Below are positions 25,435 through 34,549 of a DNA stretch of 43,316 nucleotides, in pieces. The notes under the pieces were generated by a model, which saw only the letters and a program-made list of their open reading frames with translations, searched no databases and had not been told where the DNA came from. The stretch's first letter is position 1; each line of letters begins with the position of its first letter. Both the position numbers and the translations under genes were made by a program. The stretch comes from a virus: IMG/VR virus record IMGVR_UViG_3300023198_000555, positions 1-43,316 of that record, one strand, 5' to 3'.

Positions 25435-27762
25435 ATGGCTAACTGGCAATCATTCGTCATCCAGGTGCCGGGCAAGGACATCCTTGAGCCGGTCAGGAAC
25501 GTCCTGGAGACGCTACTCATTTACCTGGACATCCTGAAGGCCATTCTCGACACCATCAAGGCCGCCCTCATCGACTTCGGCAACCCGATTGCGGCCCTGG
25601 TCGAGGCTCTGATCCGCCTCATCGAGGAACTACTGCTCTCGTTGAAAGCGACCGGGGTGTTCGCTTACTTCGATGTTCCTAACCCCCTTTCGGATCCCAA
25701 CTTCGACGCCATCCACGGAGGGTTCCCAGCTTTCGTCACGCGCTGGAAGGGGTCGCTGTTCGACACGCAAGACCCCAACCGACCACAGCCCCGAGCGGGC
25801 ACCAAGAGTGGTTTCGTGATCCTGATGGTGGACGCCTCCGACCCGTTCACCTTGTACGAGCGCATCAAGAACCTGCTTCGGTTCTTCAGCAAGGAACTCA
25901 CCTCTCCCCGTTACGCTGCCCCCGCCAACTTCCGAGCCGTCCCGGTTGGGGATGATGGGGATCCCATCTTGGCGGTGGCCAGCATGTTCACGAGCGAGAT
26001 CGAAGCCATCGAGGTGATGTGGACGTTGCCCACTTCTCAGGAAGTCCCAGACCCCGGCTTCCAGGATCTCGTCAGCAAAGTCGCCCACGAGTTCGTTCCC
26101 CCGACGTTCTTGTTGGAGCGATGCACCATCGAACCCAGTCGAGACTTGGATGCCTCTTTCCGGTCTGGGGACGGCGATCCCGTTACGGGCTCTCTAAGCA
26201 CGGCCATCATGCGTGATCCCAAGCAGGCGGGGAAGGTGGTCTACTCCAACCTCCAGCACTTCACCTTTGCTCCTGGTGAGAGAGCCTACTCCCTCGCTCC
26301 GCTCTTGGATGAGTCCGGCGATCAGGTCATCAAATTCCAGAAGTACATCAAGATCGACCCGACCGACATAGAGTCCATTTTCGGCAACCTGGGGACGTTC
26401 CGCTACCTGGACACCGACATCGAAAAGGACGTGACCTACTACTACCGGTTGCGTGCCTACAGCGGTGACCTGGCCATTGACGAACCTTCCCACATGGTCC
26501 AGTTCAAGCCGCTGCTCGAATTTGGCGGCGCTGCGGGGGTGCCTGGCTACTTCTTCCGATGGCCCGCTACCTCGTCTCAGAGCATCGTCACCATGGGGGA
26601 GACGACGAGCATCGTCTCGGCCATCGTACCCACGGTGCCCGAGGACTTCGATGTCATCGAAACCTTGCGGCGGTTGTTCCAAGCCGCGTTCTCGTTGGAC
26701 TTCCACATTCCCGTGGCCGTGGACGCGACCTTTGACGATAACGGCCTTCCGACAGAAGATACCGAGCCCCTCCAGGTAGGCCGAGGGTCGTTGCAGGACT
26801 ACGCCGGGGTAGTGGCCACCATCTTCTCGTTGGGAAGCATTGGGGCACAGGGTCCGGGAGCGCAGGAAGAAGAAGTAGTTGCGACCGGCCCTCGCACGGA
26901 AGAAGAAGTTTTGGAGGACTTTGGGGAGTCCGGTGCAGATACAGAAGCGATCACTTACCCCTGGCAGTCCTTCGTCCTTCGACGCCACTCGGCTCGACTA
27001 GCAGACCAGACTGCTTCGGCCATGTTGGAGGCCGCCCACGCCAGAATAGTATTCGACTTCCAATCCTTGATGGAAGGCACCTTCCCCAAGACTCCTGTGG
27101 CTGAGATCAACATCGGGACGGGGACCCCCGACGACCCTCGCCGGCTCGCCAGTAACATCATGGAACTGGTCTACGCCATGACCGGCACCGAGGACGACCC
27201 CACCAAGCCCCCGGGGTACAACGCTCTGCACCCGGCCCAGGCGACTCAGGAATCGGTGGGGGTCTACTTCGACTCCTACAACAACACGGGCGCTCGCATC
27301 AACATCCTGGCGGCCATCCGCTTCATTCAGTCGTTCACGCTCGGCGGGGTGCCGGTGGACTGGGAAGCCGTGGTTCCTCTGCGGGACATCATTCCCTGGT
27401 CAGGCCAGTACATCTACGACCTGCTGGAAATGATCCGAAAACTCTTGGCGGCCTACGAGGGGATCATCCAGGAGATCAACAACTTCATCCAGCTAATCGA
27501 GCGCAAGATCGAGGCCCTGGAGCGCTTCATCCAGTTCCTCATCGACATCCTGAACCTCATCGAGAGCCTGGAGCTAGGGGCTTACATGCTCAGCGCCTCT
27601 GGTCTCAGCGGGAGCGTGAGCACCTGGACAGACCTCATTGACAATGCGGGGGGCGACCGTCCGCCTTCTGGTCCAGGGGGCTATTCGGCCGGGGTTTCGT
27701 TTGGCTACGTGGCCGTGGACGTGGTGGCCTTTGAGAAAGCATTTGGGATCATCTTTGGTTAG
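25435..27762 (+). CDS. Large baseplate/virion structural protein with terminal amphipathic helices, 775 aa
   Basis: Both ends are long amphipathic, leucine/isoleucine-rich helices: residues 15-72 and about 655-715. They resemble oligomerising coiled coils or helical bundles. Between them, around residues 190-358, lies a probable fibronectin-type-III-like region ending in DVTYYYRLRAYSGD. An acidic, low-complexity section is at about 475-505. The last 60 residues are G/S/A-rich and end in hydrophobic residues. The gene lies between the giant repeat protein and the wedge genes, so a baseplate role is likely. I do not recognise the family. The gene starts after TAAGGTAG, with a weak ribosome binding site. 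Confidence 0.75.
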   Translation: MANWQSFVIQVPGKDILEPVRNVLETLLIYLDILKAILDTIKAALIDFGNPIAALVEALIRLIEELLLSLKATGVFAYFDVPNPLSDPNFDAIHGGFPAFVTRWKGSLFDTQDPNRPQPRAGTKSGFVILMVDASDPFTLYERIKNLLRFFSKELTSPRYAAPANFRAVPVGDDGDPILAVASMFTSEIEAIEVMWTLPTSQEVPDPGFQDLVSKVAHEFVPPTFLLERCTIEPSRDLDASFRSGDGDPVTGSLSTAIMRDPKQAGKVVYSNLQHFTFAPGERAYSLAPLLDESGDQVIKFQKYIKIDPTDIESIFGNLGTFRYLDTDIEKDVTYYYRLRAYSGDLAIDEPSHMVQFKPLLEFGGAAGVPGYFFRWPATSSQSIVTMGETTSIVSAIVPTVPEDFDVIETLRRLFQAAFSLDFHIPVAVDATFDDNGLPTEDTEPLQVGRGSLQDYAGVVATIFSLGSIGAQGPGAQEEEVVATGPRTEEEVLEDFGESGADTEAITYPWQSFVLRRHSARLADQTASAMLEAAHARIVFDFQSLMEGTFPKTPVAEINIGTGTPDDPRRLASNIMELVYAMTGTEDDPTKPPGYNALHPAQATQESVGVYFDSYNNTGARINILAAIRFIQSFTLGGVPVDWEAVVPLRDIIPWSGQYIYDLLEMIRKLLAAYEGIIQEINNFIQLIERKIEALERFIQFLIDILNLIESLELGAYMLSASGLSGSVSTWTDLIDNAGGDRPPSGPGGYSAGVSFGYVAVDVVAFEKAFGIIFG

Positions 27763-27767
27763 AGGCC

Positions 27768-28565
27768 ATGGCCCACGACACCTATCTCGGCACCTTCAAT
27801 CAGGCTCAGTTTGAGCGATTCACAAATTTCGCTCGATCACAGATGCCTCTGGTGGCCGACCGGCTGCTTCACTTGTTTGCGGAGCAGAACCGGATCGGGG
27901 TGGTCATCTTCACCTACGACAACGAGGGCATTCCGACAGGCTATTCGGCGAGCCCAGAGGACTCCTACCTGGCCAAGCTCCTGGCGGCCTACGAAGTGCT
28001 CGGGGGCAACCCCTTCATCGATCTGCGGGTGCGGGTCAAGACGACGCCCGTTTTCGTGGTGGCCGGAGACGAGAACGTCCCCGCACACCAGATGTCGAGT
28101 GGGGAGGTCATGGCCAACAAGGGGCTCTCTGACGCCGGGACGGCTGAGTTGGTGCGGGAGGCTCGGGCGTGGCTCGACGAGACGCTGTGGCACCGCTCAG
28201 GGCGCCTAGAGCGGAGAATCCGGCGAGCCCTGGACTACTACGACTCCCTTCAGGACGAGATTGACTACCTCACCGTCATCCAGAAGGCGGCCACCACCAC
28301 TGACAGCTTTGAGGACTTGGCGGCCCAACTCCAGGAGTGGCTCAACGACCCCAACTACCTGGCGGCTATGGCCCTGGCTTCCGAGAAGGACGCCTACGGT
28401 CTGAAGAACTACGCCCCCGAAGCTCCCTACTACCTGCCGTCGCCTACCACGGCCGGTGGGCAGACGGTGGACCCCAACAAGCGAGGACGGACCGCAGCAG
28501 TGTTGGGTACTCAAAAGCAGGCTGGTGGAATCATCAATCCAGGACAGACCGAGAAGCCGGTATGA
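27768..28565 (+). CDS. Hypothetical baseplate-region protein, 265 aa
   Basis: The protein is not recognised. It opens with a helical section (about 5-45), continues into an alpha/beta part with GVVIFTYDNEGIPTGY and VKTTPVFVVAG (45-105), then a long helical part (about 120-215), and ends in a G/T/Q-rich tail. Position directly before the gp25-like gene and coupling to it (ATGA overlap at 28562-28565) suggest a wedge-associated role. No enzymatic motif is visible. Confidence 0.72.
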   Translation: MAHDTYLGTFNQAQFERFTNFARSQMPLVADRLLHLFAEQNRIGVVIFTYDNEGIPTGYSASPEDSYLAKLLAAYEVLGGNPFIDLRVRVKTTPVFVVAGDENVPAHQMSSGEVMANKGLSDAGTAELVREARAWLDETLWHRSGRLERRIRRALDYYDSLQDEIDYLTVIQKAATTTDSFEDLAAQLQEWLNDPNYLAAMALASEKDAYGLKNYAPEAPYYLPSPTTAGGQTVDPNKRGRTAAVLGTQKQAGGIINPGQTEKPV

Positions 28566-29701
28566 GCTACGACCGCAAAATAGACCAGGTTTGCCCCCAC
28601 GAGATTGTGGGCGAGCCCCTCTATTTCAGCGCCGACCGGCAAACCATCCGGCCGCTTCGGCCCATCAGTTCCTTCCGCTCGGTCAAGGTGCGACTCAACG
28701 GGGTGTCTGAGGTGCCCAGCCAGGGCCTTCACCTGGCTGCCGTGGCGCAGAGTTCCAAGAAGGGTCCCTTCACCATCAGGGAGGGTTCCAACGACACCAT
28801 CAACATCAAAGTCAACCAGGGCGCAGACCAAGTTCTGAGCGCTGCCCCGGGGAACAAGATCACGGCGGTCGCCCTGGCCACCGACTTGAACCGACAACTC
28901 AGCCAGGCCGCCTTCACGGTCGTCAACGGCACTCTACAGTTGAAGTCCAAGCGGCTGGGACCTCAAGCCAGCGTGTTCGTCGGGAGCACCGGCACCTTGG
29001 CCACCACGTTGGGGTTCACCCAGAATCGCATGTGGCGCGGCCTTACGTCGGCGTGCGGGTGGTCTCTGATCAACCTACCCACCACCCTCTCGGATCGCCC
29101 GCACCGGCTCATCGTCATGGACGAGCCAGTGAAGGGCTTCGGCTCCTACGTGGAAATCGACTACAACACGGTGCGTCAGGAGTGCCGGCGTTGTGGGGGC
29201 GTGGGCGTCGAGAACGACTGGCGGTACTCTCGTCGAGGGGACACGCACGAGGTACGGGACGAGGCCCTGCTCATCCAGGAAGCCCTCAAGTTCACCTATA
29301 CGATCAAGGGCTCCAATCGGTTCCACGCCTGGTATGGGACGAGCATCTTGAACGTCGTCGGGCAGAAGATGTCCAACGGGGGCCTCGTCCAGAACATCAT
29401 TTCGTCGGAACTATCGGAAGGCTTCCGCCGCTGGCAGAACATCAAGCAGCAGCAGGAAGACACGGTGGGCCAGGACGTGTCGGACAAGGAGTACCCCTCC
29501 GCTCTCACCGCTCTGAACGTCGAGCAGAGCACAGAGGATCCGACCGTCATCTACATCAATGCCACCGTCGTCAACCGGTCCCGGCAACCTATCCAGATAG
29601 AACGAGGGGTTCGAGTCCCGCTGCCAGCGGACCTGCTCGGCTCCACGGCACAGCAGGGAGTGATCCGACAATCTCTCATAGGCGCTTCCCGCATCGGATA
29701 A
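28562..29701 (+). CDS. gp25/gpW-like baseplate wedge protein with N-terminal extension, 379 aa
   Basis: The C-terminal third (about 232-355) matches the pattern of the GPW/gp25 wedge family: a helix starting LLIQEALKFTYTIKGSNRF, then WYGTSIL, a long helical part, and a final strand pair VIYINATVVNRSRQPIQI. This protein initiates sheath assembly at the baseplate. The typical family member is only about 110-140 residues long. Here a 230-residue N-terminal part is fused, containing a segment at 67-152 that resembles flagellar hook IN-type modules (FTIREGSNDTINIKV, then LQLKSKRLGPQASVFVGSTG, then LGF). C208 and C211 in ECRRCGG may bind a metal. The start is ATG 28562, overlapping the upstream stop by four bases; the open frame reaching back to 28337 is a shadow of the upstream gene. 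The next gene is baseplate J, the normal W-J order. Confidence 0.72.
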   Translation: MSYDRKIDQVCPHEIVGEPLYFSADRQTIRPLRPISSFRSVKVRLNGVSEVPSQGLHLAAVAQSSKKGPFTIREGSNDTINIKVNQGADQVLSAAPGNKITAVALATDLNRQLSQAAFTVVNGTLQLKSKRLGPQASVFVGSTGTLATTLGFTQNRMWRGLTSACGWSLINLPTTLSDRPHRLIVMDEPVKGFGSYVEIDYNTVRQECRRCGGVGVENDWRYSRRGDTHEVRDEALLIQEALKFTYTIKGSNRFHAWYGTSILNVVGQKMSNGGLVQNIISSELSEGFRRWQNIKQQQEDTVGQDVSDKEYPSALTALNVEQSTEDPTVIYINATVVNRSRQPIQIERGVRVPLPADLLGSTAQQGVIRQSLIGASRIG

Positions 29702-29707
29702 GCAGCA

Positions 29708-32700
29708 ATGGCTACAGCACCACAGATCAATCTCAGAGACGGTTCCGGGTCGTCCACGGAAGTCATCTATTCCACCAATCTGGAGTTCACCACGTTGGAG
29801 GGAACCGTCGATGCCACCACGGTCGATCTGCAAGTGTCGGTCAATGGTGGGGCCTTCGTCTCTGATCCGACTCTCGTGAAGTTGGATGTGCAGTCGTTCA
29901 TCGTCCCCAACCCGGACTCCCTGCCGTCCGGGCTCGCCTTGGACTTGGGGATCAACATCATCCAGCTTCGGGCTATCGGTATCTCGGGGGATGTGAGTCC
30001 CGCTTCGACGGCCACCATCACCCGTTTGGCCCTTAGCGATGACGAGAGCCTCATCCCCTCGGGCATTCGAGTGCGACGCCATCGGGACCGCATCGACATC
30101 ATTGCGGCCAAACCCGACCTGGAGGTTTCCGGCGGTCTCTCCCAGTCGAACGTGACGGCCCAGACGTTCCAGGGCTTCAACATGTACGCCTCGATCAATC
30201 CAGGCGGCACGACCGGCTACTACAAGATCAACGCTACCCTCATCACGACCGATGGCACGTTCGAGGAAGATACCAACGAGATCCAGGAGTACAGCACCGT
30301 TTTCGAGCCCCAGGCTGCCTTCATTCGCGTAATCGTGAGCCAAGAGGACGAGTTCGGAACCGAAGTTGCTCGCCAGATCGATGACTCGTTCAACGTCCTG
30401 GCTTTCTCCAACAACGTCCGGTTCACAGGCACTTTGGAGGACCGTACTCTGACCGAGTTCCTCTCGTTCACGCACGACCGAGCCGGGGGCGTCGGGATCA
30501 CCAACACCGAGCAGTTCTTCAACGTTCCCCTCACGGACCCCCTCTACTACGTGGTCACGGCCGTCTACTACGACACCGACCTCAACCAGGAGTTCGAGAC
30601 CCCTTACTCGCAAGAGGTTCTGGGGGCGCCTCTCATCATCGACACCAACATCACGGATCTGCCCGGTCGGACCCAGCTTCAGATCGTCACCAGTTTCGTG
30701 GATGCCGTGCAACGGGTGGACCAGGAGTTGAGCCTCGTCCCTGGTTCGACCACCCGGGACGTAAGCATCGACCCCTTCGCGAGCGAGGCCGAGCGTATCT
30801 GGTTCATCGTGGACTTCGTACATCGGAGCCAGTCGTTCGTCACGCTGCTCCAGATCGATGACACCAACCGAGACGGCGTATCGGACCTGGTGGCGGGGAG
30901 TGCCTACAAGCAGGCGCTCAGGGCGGCCCTCGGATACTCGACCGACTCGGCCGTCCAGCAACTCATCGACTCCCAGTTCGACAAGCTGGCCAAGAACTAC
31001 GAGAAGACTCGTCTGCCAGGGCGCCCGGCGGTGGGGGACGCCGTGTTCTACACCAGCACGCGGCCTACCGAGGACATCATCATCGCCTCGGGAACCACCG
31101 TCTCTACCGACCCTGATTTGGAAGCCGGTCTTGGGTCCGTCCAGTTCTCGGTGGGGGGCACTTACGTCATGCCCTCGGCTAACGCGGACGCCTTCTACAA
31201 CTTCGACACCCAGCGCTACGAGATCACCGTAGACATCACGGCCGCAAGCCTCGGCGAGGCCGGCAACCGGCCGGCAGGCACCATCAAGAACGTCGCGGGC
31301 TCAGCCGGTGGCCTCAGCGTCATCAACAACGAGTCCACGGTGTTCGGGACTGATCGAGAGTCCAACTCCGACCTGGCTGCCCGTGCCCAGCTTGGGTTCG
31401 TCAGTGTGGATGCTGGGACCGAGGGTGGCTACCAATCCACTTCCGCAGAGCAGGTCGGCATCATCAAGGCCAAGATCGTCAAGAGCGGCGACGCCCTGAT
31501 GATGCGGGACTGGGACGACGTTCGGAAGAAGCACATCGGCGGCAAGGTAGACATCTGGGTCCAGGGCCTCAAGGAGAGGACCGTCACCGAGAGCTTTGCC
31601 TTCACGTTCGAGGTCGCCCGGGACATTCGGTGCGACATCATCGACCTGCCCAACCTCATCTTCCGGGTCCAAGACTCCCGGGTCACCCCCGACACGCCCA
31701 TCGTCGAGATCCTGGACAACCCGGTACAGGGGTTGGGCGTGCGCAACGCCACGCTGGGAGAGGACTACGACCTGACCGGCGTGGTCATCCTGGACTACGA
31801 GACTTTCCAGATCAACACGGCCATCGCTCAACCTGTGACGGCCGTGGACGACGTGATTATCGCGGACTACCGCTACCGCTCGGTCAACCAGTTCACCTTC
31901 AGTCTCCAGCCCGTCCGGCGCGTCACGTCGGTCGTAGGCGAGGTTTCCGGTGCCCTGGACAACACCCTCGGGTACGACCTCTACCGCACGGACGACCCTC
32001 TCCTGAACGGAGAGAGCACCATCGCTGGAGACTACTTGGTCATCAACCAGGTGGGCGGGGTTCCTTCGGGGAACACCATCTCGGGCAACGACGAGGAACA
32101 CGTCCTCATCGGCTTCTTCAACGAGCCCCTGGGGAGTATCGGGATCAACACGGCGACCATCCGGGTGTTCGATGACACCCGGACCATCGAGTACAGCGGG
32201 CCGGATGCTACGGCTCCCGACTACGAGATCATCGAGGGGACGCCGACGACCCCTGCCAAGATCGTTCGCACCTCGTCCTCTCTGATCGTGTCCGGCCAGA
32301 CCGTCAGCGTGGACTACGACCACGACGAGAATTTCACCGTCCAGTACGTCGTCAACGACCTGCTCCAAGAGCTACAGCGGACCGTCAACAAGAAGCGGCA
32401 CACCACGGCCGACGTACTGGTCAAGCAGGCCATCGAGAACGAGGTCGCGGTTGAGACCACCATCCAACTCGACCAGGGAGCCACCAAGGACAAGACCGAC
32501 CCGGCCGTGCGGTCGAGTGTGTCCCTGGAACTGAACTCCAAGCTCATCGGGGCCGGGGTCGCCCAGTCAGACGTGATCAACGCCATCGACTCCACGGAAG
32601 GCGTGGACTTCCAAGTGCTGCCGCTGGCCCAGATGGGCTACGCGGACGCCTCCAAGCGCCTCCGAGAGACGGTTCTGAGCAGCTACGACCGGGTGGGGAG

Positions 32701-33163
32701 CCTCGATATTGGGGGCAACCTGGCCTACATCCTGACCAATGCCCTCCAGTACCCCACCACGGACGGCGGGGGCCTGGAGGTTGAGCACCGAGGGGTGTTC
32801 CAGGACGACGAGGCCATGCTGCTTTCGCCGGACCTGGCCAGCACGGCCCAGAACGACGCTCAGGCGTGGATCATCGGGTACGAGGGCGCGTCCATCACGG
32901 GCTACTCGGACGATGCCACGCTCATCAGTGAGGGGTTCACGGACCCCGAGGACATAGAAGCCGAGCGGCTGCGTAGAACCGCCAACCACGTCGTCTTGTC
33001 CATCACTGGTGGCGGGACTCCCGTGGACACCCCGGAGAACCATGCTTACGCCGCGAGCTATGTAGTGCGGAACGACATTGGACCGCACGACATCACTAGC
33101 TCGGCGGTCGAACACCTCTCCATGGGTGACTTCACCCTCACCTTCCGGGAGGCCACGAGCTAG
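29708..33163 (+). CDS. Baseplate J-like wedge protein (gpJ/gp6 type), 1151 aa
   Basis: This protein forms the baseplate wedge ring. Residues about 460-560 contain the family hallmarks: ASGTTVSTD, then GEAGNRPAGTI, then GGLSVINNESTVFGTDRESN followed by a charged helix. The N-terminal 430 residues are an extra beta-rich part, probably immunoglobulin-like domains (first domain about 5-115), plus a helical section before the core. DTNRDGVSD near residue 391 is a possible calcium loop. The C-terminal part (about 880-1151) includes a helical/strand wedge domain with long charged helices. P2 gpJ is about 300 aa and T4 gp6 about 660 aa, so this is an enlarged version. It lies between gp25-like and gpI-like genes. 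ATG 29708 follows the upstream stop after 6 bases. Confidence 0.88.
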   Translation: MATAPQINLRDGSGSSTEVIYSTNLEFTTLEGTVDATTVDLQVSVNGGAFVSDPTLVKLDVQSFIVPNPDSLPSGLALDLGINIIQLRAIGISGDVSPASTATITRLALSDDESLIPSGIRVRRHRDRIDIIAAKPDLEVSGGLSQSNVTAQTFQGFNMYASINPGGTTGYYKINATLITTDGTFEEDTNEIQEYSTVFEPQAAFIRVIVSQEDEFGTEVARQIDDSFNVLAFSNNVRFTGTLEDRTLTEFLSFTHDRAGGVGITNTEQFFNVPLTDPLYYVVTAVYYDTDLNQEFETPYSQEVLGAPLIIDTNITDLPGRTQLQIVTSFVDAVQRVDQELSLVPGSTTRDVSIDPFASEAERIWFIVDFVHRSQSFVTLLQIDDTNRDGVSDLVAGSAYKQALRAALGYSTDSAVQQLIDSQFDKLAKNYEKTRLPGRPAVGDAVFYTSTRPTEDIIIASGTTVSTDPDLEAGLGSVQFSVGGTYVMPSANADAFYNFDTQRYEITVDITAASLGEAGNRPAGTIKNVAGSAGGLSVINNESTVFGTDRESNSDLAARAQLGFVSVDAGTEGGYQSTSAEQVGIIKAKIVKSGDALMMRDWDDVRKKHIGGKVDIWVQGLKERTVTESFAFTFEVARDIRCDIIDLPNLIFRVQDSRVTPDTPIVEILDNPVQGLGVRNATLGEDYDLTGVVILDYETFQINTAIAQPVTAVDDVIIADYRYRSVNQFTFSLQPVRRVTSVVGEVSGALDNTLGYDLYRTDDPLLNGESTIAGDYLVINQVGGVPSGNTISGNDEEHVLIGFFNEPLGSIGINTATIRVFDDTRTIEYSGPDATAPDYEIIEGTPTTPAKIVRTSSSLIVSGQTVSVDYDHDENFTVQYVVNDLLQELQRTVNKKRHTTADVLVKQAIENEVAVETTIQLDQGATKDKTDPAVRSSVSLELNSKLIGAGVAQSDVINAIDSTEGVDFQVLPLAQMGYADASKRLRETVLSSYDRVGSLDIGGNLAYILTNALQYPTTDGGGLEVEHRGVFQDDEAMLLSPDLASTAQNDAQAWIIGYEGASITGYSDDATLISEGFTDPEDIEAERLRRTANHVVLSITGGGTPVDTPENHAYAASYVVRNDIGPHDITSSAVEHLSMGDFTLTFREATS

Positions 33164-33165
33164 CT

Positions 33166-33978
33166 ATGCCCCGCTTCATGTTCGACCCGAACCGGGTCAA
33201 CTACAACATCTGGAGGAAGGGCAAGGAGTACAACCTTCGGGTCCTCCAGCGGGCGCAGTCCATCTTCTCAACGCTCTTGGACCTGCTCCCGAGCAACTGG
33301 ATCAGCGGGGTTGAGGGACCGAGCTACACGCTGGAACTCAAGGCGGTGGCGGTCGAGTTGGCCAAGATCGAGCTAGCTCTAGAGGACGTGAACCGGGACA
33401 TCTCGTTCGAGACGACTCGCAGCGAGTTCTTGTACTCCATCGTCGGCTACCTGGTGTTCCTCAACGGCAAGATCCCCTCGCTGGAGTTTGACGACGAGGA
33501 ATTCCGGCGGTTCCTGCTGACCCTCATCCGCATCTACTTCCAGGGTTCGATTCCGGTGGCCCTCCGAGAAGCGGTGGACCTGTTCTTGAGCGAGGACTCG
33601 GAACTGCTGGAGAACTTCTTGCTGGTTCGGGCGGGGGCCTCGGGCCTCGACATCAGTGACCAGTTTGGTTTCCAGGTGACGGTGGACACAGGCGGCGTCT
33701 TTCCCGAGGACGCCTTCGCCCTCCAGTCCTCGCTCCAGACCGTCATGGACGTGATCCGGCCAGCCCACACGCTCTACCGGATTCGCTACCTGTTCACGGA
33801 CGAGTACATCCCCAACGGGGACGACATCAACCGAATCCTGGATGAGAGCCGGTGGCGGATGGCTTGCTACTACTACGAGGATTTTCGGGTCTTCTGCAAC
33901 GGGATCAAGGACCGGGACCGCTTGGGCCGGAAAATCAACCAGCCTGTGACCAGTGAGAGCCACAGCGATGACTTCTAA
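33166..33978 (+). CDS. gpI-like baseplate wedge/tail protein, 270 aa
   Basis: The position directly after baseplate J is that of P2 gpI and its relatives, which link the wedge to the tail fibers. The sequence fits: a helical N-terminal half with LLDLLPSNWI, and a C-terminal signature VIRPAHTLYRIRYLFTDEY around residues 197-215, which is characteristic of these proteins. The length of 270 aa is somewhat greater than P2 gpI. ATG 33166 is two bases after the J stop; the GGGAGG inside the J gene is 13 bases upstream. No domain beyond this was recognised. Confidence 0.78.
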   Translation: MPRFMFDPNRVNYNIWRKGKEYNLRVLQRAQSIFSTLLDLLPSNWISGVEGPSYTLELKAVAVELAKIELALEDVNRDISFETTRSEFLYSIVGYLVFLNGKIPSLEFDDEEFRRFLLTLIRIYFQGSIPVALREAVDLFLSEDSELLENFLLVRAGASGLDISDQFGFQVTVDTGGVFPEDAFALQSSLQTVMDVIRPAHTLYRIRYLFTDEYIPNGDDINRILDESRWRMACYYYEDFRVFCNGIKDRDRLGRKINQPVTSESHSDDF

Positions 33979-34003
33979 GGGTTTTATGGGTCTGCAAGAG
34001 AGC

Positions 34004-34008
34004 AGGAG
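34004..34008 (+). promoter_or_regulatory. Ribosome binding site that decides the tail-tip gene start
   Basis: AGGAG lies 7 bases before the ATG at 34016. It argues against the upstream in-frame ATGs at 33953 and 33968, which overlap the gpI-like gene and have no such site. Confidence 0.75.
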
Positions 34009-34015
34009 ACCAGAC

Positions 34016-34540
34016 ATGCTGACCAACCTCAAAGTCCGAGCCCGGGTGCGGGTTCACCAGGAGCGGCCCTACGCCTACGACAAGCGGAGTGGGCTCTGGA
34101 CCCGTTACGAGCAGGTCGGCAAGGATGAAGAAGCCGGCAACATCGTCACGGACGCTGGCCTGGTGGCCATCCACACGTACATCTACGGCACGCTGGGCCA
34201 ACGGACTGCGGGCGGCCTCAGCGGGACGGGGCTCAACTACATCGCTCTGTCGAACAGTGCAGCGGCTCCTGCCGCGAGCGACACCATCTTGGACGCAGAG
34301 CTTTCTGGGAACGGTTTGGACCGGGCCGCAGGAACCGTAACTCTGCCTACGGGGGCCGGCATCGCCACCGAGGTCGAGTACGCCTTCACGTACATAGGGG
34401 CCTCGGCGCAAGGCGTCCAAAAGACCGCTCTGTTCGACGACTCTGCTGCTGGGAAGATGGCTCACGAAATCCAGTTCACGCCGAGAACGCTCGTCACCAA
34501 CGACATTCTGACGCTCACTTTCACGATCACGCTTTCGTAA
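34016..34540 (+). CDS. Small tail-tip/fiber-adaptor-like structural protein, 174 aa
   Basis: The start is set at ATG 34016 by AGGAG 7 bases before. After a basic N-terminus (1-25), residues about 55-174 form a beta-sandwich-like pattern common in phage tail-tip and minor tail proteins: LNYIALSNSAAAPAASDT, a helix or turn with DAEL, strands through AFTYIG, then TALFDD, and a closing strand series DILTLTFTITLS. Its place between gpI and the fibers suggests an adaptor or small tip protein that carries an adhesin. The exact role is not known. Confidence 0.68.
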   Translation: MLTNLKVRARVRVHQERPYAYDKRSGLWTRYEQVGKDEEAGNIVTDAGLVAIHTYIYGTLGQRTAGGLSGTGLNYIALSNSAAAPAASDTILDAELSGNGLDRAAGTVTLPTGAGIATEVEYAFTYIGASAQGVQKTALFDDSAAGKMAHEIQFTPRTLVTNDILTLTFTITLS

Positions 34541-34549
34541 GGCTAGCCA

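Noticed and set aside
28337-28561. N-terminal extension of the gp25-like gene
   Set aside because: It overlaps the coding end of the 265-aa gene in another phase. ATG 28562 overlaps that stop by four bases and starts the plausible protein.
29411-30961. 516-codon open frame on the - strand
   Set aside because: It lies wholly antisense to the gp25-like and J-like genes, which have clear family motifs. Long antisense frames are common in GC-rich DNA, and the translated sequence is R/D/V-rich without any recognisable domain.
33953-34015. Upstream starts of the 174-aa gene
   Set aside because: They overlap the gpI-like gene and lack a ribosome binding site, whereas ATG 34016 has AGGAG at 7 bases.
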